Positions 24,241-34,189 of a DNA stretch of 64,000 nt are shown piece after piece. The notes beneath the pieces were generated by a model. The model was not told the DNA's origin and searched no databases. It saw only the letters and a program-made list of their open reading frames with translations. How positions within the stretch are numbered: the stretch's first letter is position 1; every line of letters begins with the position of its first letter. Made by a program: the position numbers and the translations under genes. This DNA is from Dicyema japonicum (Eukaryota > Dicyemida > Rhombozoa > Dicyemidae): positions 34,158-98,157 of the forward strand of contig RDEW01000029.1 in NCBI GenBank assembly GCA_011109175.1. Direction: 5' to 3'.

Positions 24241-24499
24241 ATCCTCGGTGGAAGTTTCTTCGTCTTTTAATTCTAATTTTATAAAGAAAATTCCTTGTGT
24301 CACAAATGTGGATTCAATTTAATTTTTGTGAACTGATGGTGTCACTGAAAGGTTAAAATGCTAAGTTGATCACCTCTTTTGTATAAATAGGGACCAAATT
24401 TTATTAGGTAGATCATGAATTAAGTATTCCTGTTCGACATATTCTTGGAAAATTGTTTCAGAAGCTGAACCGACGTTATCGTGGTGACATGTGGCTACT

Positions 24500-24780
24500 T
24501 TATTCGAGATTTCTGTTTGTTTTGTCTCTTCCCCATCTTTTCTTTTCTACTAGATTGTCGTCATGTGATCCACCTCTCTCACGTGGGCCCAGTGGCAGGA
24601 TGGCACGAAAAAGGATCATATGGTCAAGGAAAAGGTAGGATGATCCTTTTCAACTACTGTCGCCTCACAGGTGGGATTTGTTTGAAGTGGCAGGATGGCA
24701 CGAAAAAGGATCATATGGTCAAGGAAAAGGTAGGATGATCCTTTTCAACTTGTCGCCTCACAGGTGGGATTTGTTTGACA
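24500..24780 (+). repeat. dispersed repeat, copy 1, with 95-bp tandem duplication
   Basis: The sequence around CGTCATGTGATC and GCACGAAAAAGGATCAT matches the reverse complement of 38040-38230. Inside it, 24591-24685 is repeated at 24686-24778. No protein is recognised; it may be a LINE 5' UTR or a small element. Confidence 0.6.
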
Positions 24781-25039
24781 TGAATTGACCTTCGCTGAAA
24801 CCTCTATAAATGAATTAAAATGTGATATATCAAGAACTCCCATATGGATAATAGTTAACATGATTCTATAATAATATTAATAAATTATTACTAATTGATT
24901 ATCTATTCAATAAAGAATGGGAGTTACTTTTCAATGTCACTGTCCTTTGACTCATCCACGTGCAATAGTGGTTAATGCTGTCGTTCATGTCCGTTTAGCT
25001 GCTAGATTTCCACATTGCTACCTATTTGGTCAAAAAAAT

Positions 25040-25436
25040 NNNNNNNNNNNNNNNNNNNNNNNNNNNNNNNNNNNNNNNNNNNNNNNNNNNNNNNNNNNNN
25101 NNNNNNNNNNNNNNNNNNNNNNNNNNNNNNNNNNNNNNNNNNNNNNNNNNNNNNNNNNNNNNNNNNNNNNNNNNNNNNNNNNNNNNNNNNNNNNNNNNNN
25201 NNNNNNNNNNNNNNNNNNNNNNNNNNNNNNNNNNNNNNNNNNNNNNNNNNNNNNNNNNNNNNNNNNNNNNNNNNNNNNNNNNNNNNNNNNNNNNNNNNNN
25301 NNNNNNNNNNNNNNNNNNNNNNNNNNNNNNNNNNNNNNNNNNNNNNNNNNNNNNNNNNNNNNNNNNNNNNNNNNNNNNNNNNNNNNNNNNNNNNNNNNNN
25401 NNNNNNNNNNNNNNNNNNNNNNNNNNNNNNNNNNNN
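25040..25436. other. assembly gap (397 N)
   Basis: Run of undetermined bases. Open frames reading through it are meaningless. Confidence 0.99.
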
Positions 25437-25800
25437 GCTCCGACTGTGATCCCACGCATTTTCTATACGGACGGGGGTCTTTTTCCTTTTCTCTTCTGAA
25501 ATTGCCTCCAGTTGCCTCTATGATAGACTCGAGTGCTCTGGGGGCAATTTCTTTATCTGTATATTTTTCTAGTAACTTTTTTGCTCTTGACTGGAATTTT
25601 CTATACGGACAAGGGTCTTTTTCCTTTTCTCTTCTGAAATTGCCTCCAGTTGCCTCTATGATAGACTCGAGTGCTCTGGGGGCAATTTCTTTATCTGTAT
25701 ATTTTTCTAGTAACTTTTTTGCTCTTGACTGGATCTCTTGAATTTTTGTTAGGTTCGTTGCCGACAGGTTAGATCCCCATGCAGCACATGCATAGCCTAT
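25437..25800 (-). mobile_element. LINE RT C-terminal fragment
   Basis: The minus strand reads IGYACAAWGSNLSA then TNLTKIQEIQSRAKKLLEKY and PRALESIIEATGGNF, the connection domain of Jockey-type RTs. A 138-bp head-to-tail duplication (25458-25595, 25596-25733) repeats the RAKKLLEKY segment in frame. Confidence 0.65.
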
Positions 25801-25860
25801 TGATAATAGTTAACATGATTCTATAATAATATTAATAAATTATTACTAATTGATTATCTA

Positions 25861-26376
25861 TTCAATAAAGAATGGGAGTTACTTTTCAATGTCACTGTCC
25901 TTTGACTCATCCACGAGCAATAGTGGTTAATGCTGTCGTTCATGTCCGTTTAGCTGCTAGATTTCCACATTGCTACCTATTTGGTCAAAAAATTCTACCA
26001 TTTTCCTTCTTCACTTCATAAGAGGTGTCATAGAATCCATCTAATTCAGGAGAGGTCGACGTCCAACAAAGATCTCTCATCCCTATAAAAACTTTTACTT
26101 AACATGACTAACCAAACATTTCTCCCTTTGACACAATAGATGTACAAGTTCTGGGATGTGTCATAATTCCCGGACAAGATCCAAATGGTTCCCTGTCCGA
26201 ATCCCGCGATTGTCCACTCCAGCTGAAGGTTTCACGCACCCACCATGCTTCTTTGAATGACAACTGGCGGCATTATCGGTGATACATCACTGTGAAACCA
26301 AATTGCCTTTAGTGACTCCACGAAACCAAAGAAAAAAAGTTAAGAACACGCTTGATGTCTTGGTTGCACTCATTAT
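25861..26376 (-). other. candidate mini-intron host gene, structure unresolved
   Basis: An ATG at 26374-26376 is followed by a signal-peptide-like stretch (MSATKTSSVFLTFFLWF). Two overlapping frames downstream look coding. One holds SWSGQSRDSDREPFGSCPGI and, after a possible 30-nt intron, GMRDLCWTSTSPELDGFYDT. The other holds CHSKKHGGCVKPSAG and then, after a possible 25-nt intron, NLYIYCVKGRN. Several GT..AG segments of 20-30 nt are available, so I could not choose a model. If real, it is a small Cys-containing secreted or membrane protein. Its 3' part is duplicated across the assembly gap (24844-25039). Confidence 0.35.
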
Positions 26377-27077
26377 GCTATTTCCTTCTTAAATTGAGTG
26401 TTTTGCCTAGTACAGGTTTAAGTATTAAACTCAAAGGAAAGGCTAATTTGGAAAAATCATCACATAAGAAATTCAGAAATTAAGAGTCGCGCTTCCATGG
26501 TGTGGACATAATTCAAGAAAAACTATCTCTACTCGCCCTGGAGTACTAGGACCTTAAGTAAAAGTGGGAGATCTCTGATGTGACCTGTTTGGGCGGCCTT
26601 TTTAATGGTCCACAACTTGGAGAAACTGAATTTATAAATTTGGGGATTCCAAATTACCACAATTACCTTTACTTCAAGTGTTCCTACTATTATTAGCACA
26701 ACACGACAACTTTTTCAAAATTATACTTTAAATTTAATACCACAGGAACTTGTCTATCAATAACATAGAGCATGTGGCGTGGTAATATATGTGAGTCGTG
26801 GAGACAAAATTATAAACTGAATAAGGAAGTAGTTTTAACATTATGAGTAATACTTTGATGATTCAATATAAATGCTAATGGATACTAAGGAAGCAATAAA
26901 TTAACTTTCCATTAGTTGATTCAAATAAATATAGCTGGTATGGCTATCCTTTGAACATTGTGGTGTTCTTATTAGCATTTTCTTATTTAATTAATCAATT
27001 TGTAATGCTAATATTTCAATTTCCTTTGATTCGTACATTCGCGTTAACTATAAATTACTAATGTCCGCGCAAACTAA
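26377..27077. other. upstream region of the POU gene
   Basis: No coding frame recognised. AT-rich close to the POU start. Presumed promoter of the gene at 27078. Confidence 0.4.
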
Positions 27078-27722
27078 ATGAATTTTAATAATGGATATAG
27101 CAACGGTCCTAATGGCTCACATCAAAATCCCCACTATCAGGGAATGACCTATTACGGAGATTACTCTAACATGGCATACCAGTGGTGCCCATTGTTATGC
27201 AACGATCAAGTAAATCAGAATGTCATAGAGTTCGCAGATGTTGATGTCACAAAACTTACAACTTACTGCAGACAAGTGAGGATAAGATGTGGATATACCC
27301 AATCTGAGTTTGCGGAATTATTTGTCAAATGTGGATTTGATATATCACAAACAACAATCTGCCGATTTGAGTCAAATAAGTTATCCAAACACTCTATGAT
27401 GAAGATATCTGGCATTATATCTATATTTTTGCGGTTATTAATGAAATACTGGAATACAAGGGACACAAAGGAAACCATAATATTTCTTCTCTGTAATGAA
27501 CTCAAAAAAGAAAGGGATAAGAAAATTCAAACACGACGGAAACGAACAACATTTACTCCATATCAGATTGAATATTTTGAGAATGTATACACCAGCAATA
27601 ATAGACCTAACTACAGGGAAATTATCCAGATCTCTCATGAACTAGTAATCCCAACCGACGTGGTTAAGGTTTGGTTCTGCAATAGAAGACAAAGGGACAG
27701 AAATTTACCTAAAGTGTCTTAA
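27078..27722 (+). CDS. divergent POU-homeodomain transcription factor, 214 aa
   Basis: Nuclear DNA-binding regulator. After a Gly/Asn/Tyr-rich start (1-45) comes a POU-specific domain (about 55-128). It has the recognition-helix signature SQTTICRFES with the DNA-contacting Gln, Thr and Arg, and CGYTQSEFAELF before it. A short linker follows, then a POU homeodomain (about 152-209) with KRTTFTPYQIEYF and the class hallmark WFCNRRQ, which includes Cys50 and Asn51. The second half of the POU-specific domain (KHSMMKISGIISIFLRLLMK) is poorly conserved. CRFES resembles class IV (POU4) but CNRRQ does not, so I assign no class. It is intronless, unlike most of its neighbours, so retrocopy origin is possible; no poly-A relic was seen. 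N-terminal ATG at 27078 is the first in frame. Confidence 0.93.
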   Translation: MNFNNGYSNGPNGSHQNPHYQGMTYYGDYSNMAYQWCPLLCNDQVNQNVIEFADVDVTKLTTYCRQVRIRCGYTQSEFAELFVKCGFDISQTTICRFESNKLSKHSMMKISGIISIFLRLLMKYWNTRDTKETIIFLLCNELKKERDKKIQTRRKRTTFTPYQIEYFENVYTSNNRPNYREIIQISHELVIPTDVVKVWFCNRRQRDRNLPKVS

Positions 27723-28585
27723 TAGTTTAGTGACATTTGTTATATTGATTCTTTTATTTCTATTTCTTGTAAAATACAATCATAAGGTCATATTACTGGA
27801 AAAGGACTGGCATGGACACTGGGATCACTTAATTAGATGATAACTCTTATCCTTTCTGGTGATTTCAGGTTAATTAAATTAATCCATTACAGTCGTGGCT
27901 TCAGAGAGAGGTGGAGAAATTATGTTGGCATTATAATACGTCGATTATGTCGGAGGTGATCATTTTTATTGATTTTTGTGTTTTTGATAAATAAATTCAT
28001 ATTAGTTTAAAAATAAGATAATAACATGATTTTATATAATAAATTTTTGTTTGTTAATATGTAGGAAGGTTGGTTTAGTCCTTGCTGCACAGAATGTCTT
28101 TATATATGCTTCTGAACGAGGTAGTGTCGGGTACAATATACCCTGGTTTGAAGTCTGTCTTATTAAAGAACGGGGGAATTATTGGTTAAATTATTAATTT
28201 CTGACATTATTATATATGGACATAACTGGATCACTACTGAAACAACTTTAAATTAAATTTTTAATCCAAGTTTAGTTGGAAACTGGAGACCATAAAGACT
28301 AAGACAGGGCACTCTCAATGATCCATCACAACAAACTCATGAAAAGTAAAGATTCTGTACTAGTCGCCTGACGAAATTATTGTACAGGAGAGTTAGGCAC
28401 TCCTGGATAATCTACTACTCGAAGGATAATTGTTTTAGTGCAAAGTTGTGCAATGTGTTTGTTAAAGCATAATAAAGTGTCAAAAATGACTCTGAGGATT
28501 TTAGTATGTTTAACCACAGGAAGAAGTCAATTGTTGAAATATATAGTTGGACACATGTTACTAACATCACTTCATAAAGGATAAA
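27723..28585. other. intergenic region 3' of the POU gene
   Basis: AT-rich, with several AATAAA-like words. A patch at 28070-28190 resembles LINE debris but has no readable domain. Confidence 0.4.
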
Positions 28586-28589
28586 GGCT

Positions 28590-28760
28590 GGTATAGCACT
28601 TACATTCGGCGGTTGGTATGAGACTAACTTTGGTGAACGACCTGGACTACCTAAGAGAACTATCGCGCAACAGATGATCATGGTGGAGGCTGACGGAGAG
28701 GATGATTCGGGTACAAGGGAAACTTAACTAATTTTATGTTTTCTCGGGAGTGCTTTATAA
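28590..28760 (+). mobile_element. LINE 3' end (family B)
   Basis: Matches 43335-43500: GGCGGTTGGTATGAGACTAA, then CTACCTAAGAGAACT and TTTTCTCGGGAGTGCTTT, ending in ATAATA repeats. It encodes the last residues of the family B protein. Confidence 0.75.
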
Positions 28761-28789
28761 TAATAGCACTTACATCACACCTTTAGATC

Positions 28790-28965
28790 CTTTAACATGC
28801 CGTAGTGACTGCGAAGATCGAGTCACTTGACCAGTACGTGCTTGCGTGGGGTCGAGGGAGGAGCATCGGGCCAAGATGAGGTCCCTGCTCGAGCGTGCTG
28901 GGATAACGTGATTAGTTAGTTTGTGTAACCGTTGTCTCTGGTGTTATTATTATTTAGGTACCAAT
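28790..28965 (+). mobile_element. LINE 3' end (family A)
   Basis: The last codons and 3' UTR resemble 58800-58917 (ATCACGTGATAGTTAG-type motif, here ATAACGTGATTAGTTAG, followed by a CCGT..TCT.GGTGTTA tail). Confidence 0.55.
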
Positions 28966-29748
28966 GTCACATGGCACTTGCAGAAATAAGATAGTGTTTT
29001 TTTCAGCCTATCTTTGTAGAGACTCTTAGAGTTTTTCGCGCCTTCTCGTTGGTTGGACGCCTTGCTGGTGGAGAACTTATAATAATGACTAAGACCATTC
29101 TAAACACCAAAGAGCTCAAAAGAGAAATATCCATTTTAACGGAAATCAATCTTAGTGAGTCCTTAAAAGTTTCTGATTCCAACTGCTAAGGCTTGACTCT
29201 CGGGAAGAGTGATAAAGGAGTTATCTCCACACGAAGTTATTGTCATCCATACTAAGTAGTTATGATTATCCATACTAATCTATTTATATTCTTAATGTTC
29301 CATGGCTTTTTTTTTGATTACTGGGTCAACACTACCCTGATGGCAACATAAACTTTTTAAAGTCGTTTTCAACGAAAGGTTCACATCACATTGGTGACAG
29401 AGTGAGGATGTGTTCACACTTATATGAAGATTTGCAATGGTATTAAAAGGTCTTCCTTAACATTTACATAACCTCCTTTGCCGAACTCGTGGAAGTTAAA
29501 TGTTAGTCGTAGTTTTTCAACACCTACTATTTTTTTCATAGTTGAATTGGACTCAACTTTCGGCAGTATATTCTATATTCGTCGACTTCATGATTCTCCT
29601 CAGCACTTTACGGATAATAAAATCCATCACTTAGTTGAGGGCTCTCTTATTAACCAGGTGATCCTGGGGCCATAAATAAATGAATAAATGTCGCATGCCA
29701 TAACGGTTATGGTGGTAAATAAAGTCAGTCAGGGAGACTGTATTTACT
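28966..29748. other. unassigned stretch
   Basis: One plus-strand piece at 29084-29165 (starting MTKTILNTKELKREISILTE) looks coding and is followed by GT..AG segments of 22 and 36 nt. No continuing frame could be confirmed. The rest shows nothing recognisable. Confidence 0.3.
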
Positions 29749-30058
29749 TTATTTTGTATCAAAATTTGATTTGTTTTCTGACACAAAGTCGACGTCGTCC
29801 GCGTAAGCAATTTTTACGATGTTTCCAACATTGAACTTCCGAAGGTCTCGTAATACAGTCTCCAGATATATGACAAATAGCATGGGTGAGAAGGAATCTC
29901 CCTGGGGAGTACCAACATTGCACGTAAATTCACGGGAAAACGTCTTACCGACGCGCACTCTGAGTTTCGTGTTAGATAGCAACACTTTGATCATACTGAA
30001 AGAATCAGGTCCAAGAATTGTTCCAGTATCTTGGGAAGTAGACCACGGCGGACCGTGT
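29749..30058 (-). mobile_element. LINE RT palm fragment (family B)
   Basis: Encodes KTFSREFTCNVGTPQGDSFS and IAYADDVDFVSENKS, so the catalytic YADD is present. It matches the arrangement in the fuller copy at 59040-62450. It is truncated right after the palm where the RTE element begins. Confidence 0.75.
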
Positions 30059-30059
30059 C

Positions 30060-33000
30060 AAAGGCCCTATGTTATGCTATGTTGTCTAATTAAATCGTGT
30101 CTGACCCTTGGAGATCTCATGAACGAGTTTCCTCCACTCTCCCCGATCCGTTGCAATTTGGAGTAGCCTTGATATAGGCATTCCCGTGACGTCTTCCACC
30201 GTGGATAGCCACCGAGTCCTTGGTTGGCCAGGTCTTCTCTTCCCAGTAATATTGCTGAGCATAATGGTTCTTTCCAGTGAATCAGAGCGGACAACATGCC
30301 CAAAGAACGCCAATCTGTGTTTTACGATTCTTCCTTCTACCGAAATGTCCGTCTCTACCCGTTTGAGTACATCGATGTTTGTTATTTTGGAAGTCCTCCT
30401 CCAGCACCACAGCTCAAAAGCATCAATTTCCGCCTTTTTCAGTATCAATGATTCTGCGCCGTATAGAAAAACCGGGAACACGATTGCATTAACCAGTTTG
30501 CATTTGGTCCTTAAGCAAATATCTTTGCTTTTCCAAATTCTATTCATTCTCTGGAAGGTGTCTCGTCCCATGACAATTCGCCTCTTGATTTCCAAGCCTC
30601 CGTCACCATTCCGATTAATTAGACATCCCAGAAAAACAACATTATCGCTACTCTCTATTTTCTCATTCCCAATTTTTAGTTCCATTATTAGCAGTCGTCA
30701 TAATTTTGGTCTTTTTGATATTTAGTAATAACGCCTCTTGATTTCCAAGCCTCCGTCACCATTCCGATTAATTAGACATCCCAGAAAAACAACATTATCG
30801 CTACTCTCTATTTTCTCATTCCCAATTTTTAGTTCCATTATTAGCAGTCGTCATAATTTTGGTCTTTTTGATATTTAGTAATAAACCAAAGACGGCGCTC
30901 TCTTCTCTGAATCTTAGAATCAACTCCCTGAGTCCATCCTCTGTTTCAGCCAGTAAGGTTGTATCGTCAGCATAGCGCAAATTATTGATGTTCCTGCCTT
31001 CAATTTTAATCCCTTTGATACAGTATCCAATTTAGTCATGATCATTTCGGCATAAATATTGAATAGGAGATAATAAGCATCCTTGTCTTACTCCACTCCC
31101 TGAGTCCATCCTCTGTTTCAGCCAGTAAGGTTGTATCGTCAGCATAGCGCAAATTATTGATGTTCCTGCCTTCAATTTTAATCCCTTTGATACAGTATCC
31201 AATTTAATCATGATCATTTCGGCATAAATATTGAATAGGAGATAATAAGCATCCTTGTCTTACTCCTCTACCAATTTTGAACCAATCGGTATCTCCATAC
31301 ACTGTTCTAACAGTAGCTTCTTGATTCTTATAAAGAGATTTGATAAGCAATATCAGATGGCCATCGAATCCAAATTCTTTTAAAACAGACCACAGCTTTT
31401 CATGTATAACGGAATCAAAAGCTTTCCGATAGTCAATGAAACACATGTATACATTCTTTTGGGATTCATGGGATTTCTCCATAATCCACCGGACATTTGC
31501 TATATGGTCACGTGTGCCTCGTCCCTTCCTGAATCCTGCTTGGAGATCCGGTAGAATCATTTCGGCATTTGGCATTATCTTTAGAAGTATTTTGCTGACG
31601 TGGGGAATTAAGGCTATTGTACGATAGTTCGAACAGTACTTGCTATCCCATTTTTTTGGTATTGGAATAAATATAGATCTTTTCCACTCACTTGGCCAAA
31701 TACCAGTTTCCCAAATTTTTTGACATAGACTGGTGATAGCTGTCACCGGTATAGCCTTCAACAATTCGCTTGAGATGTCGTCAATCCCTGGTGTCTTGTT
31801 CCCCGTTAATTGCCATTTAGCCCACACGCATTCCTCCTCAAGGATTTTATGCCTCTCACCCAACGTTTTTCATTAACACATATGAGTGGGCACACAGTTT
31901 TTGAATATAGCCGTTCCGTATATTCTCTCCAACGATTTCGGATGTTTTGTTGGCTTAGCAATTCTACACCATCCTTGTCCTTGATTTTGCCCATCATTTT
32001 CGTAAAGGTGGTTCGTAATCTTTTTAGTTGTTAATACGCATTCCTAGTGTGACCTCTCTTATAGTCATCTTACATTTTTTGCAGGGTAACCTCCGGTAAT
32101 CTTCTTTATTTTTCCTGGCTTCCTTTTTGAATTCAGAATTAAGTTTTCTTATCTCGTCTGTATTCCCAGAGACTTTACAACTTTACGAGCCTCAGCAATG
32201 TTTAGGGTGTTGGCAGAGAGCCACTCAGAGCACTTGGCCGGTGTTTTGTATTTATTGCAGCGTTCCTGATAACCAACTGCATATCATTCCATAATTCCGT
32301 TTAAATCCAGTAATCCAATATCCATTGCATATTCTGGTGGTATGTTTGAGACATCGAATTTCTTTACTCGGAGGGTATTCCATGTGTTACTGAATTTCGT
32401 CCTAATTTTTGCAACAAGTAGCTGATGGTCTATTCCACAGTCTGCCCCTGGATATGTTTTGACGGCTGTTATAGAGCTTTTCCAACGTTTGGCGCACAAA
32501 ATATAATCAATCTGGTTCCTAGACATTCCATTTGGCGACGTCCAAGTATATAATCGTCGTTTGTACTGTTTGAACTATGTGTTAGTTATCTGAAATTCAT
32601 TTTCCTGACAGAATTGGACCAGTCGATCCCCAGCATCATTTCTTTTCCACAAACCAAAACTTCCCACAATATCCGTATGCACCCAACCTTTGAATTGAAA
32701 TCCCCCATTATGTAGATTATGTTTTTTTTGGGTTTTAGTGCCTCTTGAAATTCATAATAAAATTGGTCAATTTCGTCATCCTTGGCAATAGATGTTGGGG
32801 CATACACTTGCATGACCGTAATATTCAATAGTCGTCCACGAACGTGGATTAGTATTATCCGATCATTAAATATTCTATGACTTTCAATAGCACGTGCAAT
32901 TTTCTTTGAAGCAATGAAGGCCACTCCATTTCTCTTTGCATTAAGGTTACCAGAATAATATATGACGAAATCATCAGAACGAAAAAACCACTGTCGATTT

Positions 33001-33190
33001 AGTGAAGTTCGCTTACTCCAAGCAGGTCAATATCAAGCCTTCTCATTTCTCTTTTTACGACTTCTAGTTTTCCTTCGTTTAAGTCTCTTACGTACCATGT
33101 TGAAAAAGACTCGAGGTTTGATGTTTTGCAGTAACGTTGCTTCCAATTAGATCGTAGGAGAGTTTGATCATAGGATTTTCTTGGCATTTA
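30060..33190 (-). mobile_element. RTE/BovB-like non-LTR retrotransposon, nearly full length, broken
   Basis: Read on the minus strand: APE endonuclease at about 33190-32280 (STWYVRDLNEGKLEVV, NGVAFIASKKIARAIE, MGDFNSKVG, SRNQIDYILCAKRWKSS, GADCGIDHQLLVAKI). RT fingers and palm at 31863-31204 (GNKTPGIDDISSELLKA, WKRSIFIPIPKKWD, LQAGFRKGRGTRDHIANVRW, CFIDYRKAFDSV, GRGVRQGCLLSP). C-terminal part at 30685-30086 (AFELWCWRRTSK, FFGHVVRSDSLERT, GKRRPGQPRTRW). These motif runs are those of RTE-clade BovB-type elements. The 3' end has a TTATGCTATG microsatellite-like tail. Tandem duplications at 30579-30885 and 30923-31265 and a few stops disrupt it; the catalytic YADD is lost among them. Confidence 0.88.
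30579..31265. repeat. two adjacent tandem duplications (154 bp and 172 bp)
   Basis: Positions 30579-30732 repeat at 30733-30885, and 30923-31094 repeat at 31095-31265. The two copies are nearly identical within each pair. Both lie within the RTE element and break its frame. Confidence 0.88.
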
Positions 33191-33699
33191 AATACAGGGT
33201 AGGTTGTCAGGTCTTTCCCCATCAACATTGGGATAAGTTTCAGAGAATGTACACAACAACACATTTTAACAACACGGCCATAAAATTCAAATTATTGAAT
33301 TTTTCGGATTAACGAGGGTTTACTGTATTCAGTCTGGTCTTTGAGATTTGTTAATAATCTTCCATTCCCGTCATTGTGCTCGGATTTGTTCGTTTTTTTT
33401 CTGTTGAGCAGACGGATTCTATTCGACAGAGGAAAATGGAAAAGATTAACACTCAATATTGTTTTGAGTGCTGCACATGCGAGGCTATAAACATTATGGC
33501 TTTCGTAAAAGTGCCTTAATAATAAGACAGATTACAGTGAACATTTTTTATGAGTCCTTGAATTGTTCACCTTCTGCAACTCTTAGATCAACCAGGTTAA
33601 TGGCGCTTCTTATTCAAAATCTTGATAGTTTTCTCGGTGGATGTTCTTCTAGACTTCAAGATTTGTTTCCTGTTCGGATCAGACGTATTTTACAGTTAA
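33191..33699. other. unassigned stretch between LINEs
   Basis: Contains the 5' end of the RTE element and sequence with no recognisable domain. Confidence 0.4.
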
Positions 33700-34188
33700 T
33701 CTTAGTTCCCTTGTTCTCTAACGAGGGCGGACAAATCTAGATGTCGTTTTACGATGAGGGGGTGTTGAAAACCAGTATTACATAGAAACAGATCAAATTC
33801 CTGGCAAAATTCTGCCACGATTATTCCCTGAAAGTTTCTAATTGCTCTTCCGTGCTGGCTAATGATGCGTTCATTTCCTCTATAAGTTCCTACTTTAGCA
33901 TTCCAGTCCCCGGCAATGAACAATGAGTATTATGAACTGAGGTCTGTTTATCTCCTTTTAGATTCCTCGTAAAAAAGTCGAGTTCTTCCAGATTTTTAAA
34001 GCAATTCCACGGTGTGGTGTGTAAACGTAGATGATTGAGATTAGTTTCCTCGAATTTCTGTTTAATCTTGTACGTATTTGTAAGACAATGATTTTCCAAT
34101 AACGATATAATCCGGGAATATAGTGTATTACAAAACCTTGTCCATAGTGCCTCGATTCCGAGGGAAGCAATATTAAGCGGTACCTGTT
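33700..34188 (-). mobile_element. LINE endonuclease fragment (family B), cut by another LINE
   Basis: Encodes RYRLILLPSESRHYGQGFVI and FIAGDWNAKVGTYRGNER then SQHGRAIRNFQGI, AEFCQEFDLFLCNTGF. These parallel IARDWNAKAGRGSSNEEFMG and SHGRGIRNHSGESLIEFCNT in the copy at 61122-62228. It stops at about 34190 where a family C LINE begins in the opposite direction. Confidence 0.7.
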
Positions 34189-34189
34189 G

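Larger units (their letters stand above)
24844..25994. repeat. ~190-bp direct repeat flanking an assembly gap
   Basis: Positions 24844-25039 and 25805-25994 are nearly identical (one substitution in CCACGTGCAA/CCACGAGCAA). The left copy ends exactly at the gap. This may be a scaffolding artefact. Confidence 0.85.

Noticed and set aside
24917-25741. Long open frames spanning the gap
   Set aside because: They are open only because the N run contains no stop codons; flanking parts belong to a duplicated segment and a LINE fragment on the other strand.
29478-29675. 65-aa plus-strand ORF
   Set aside because: No domain, no neighbouring exons, composition like random AT-rich sequence.
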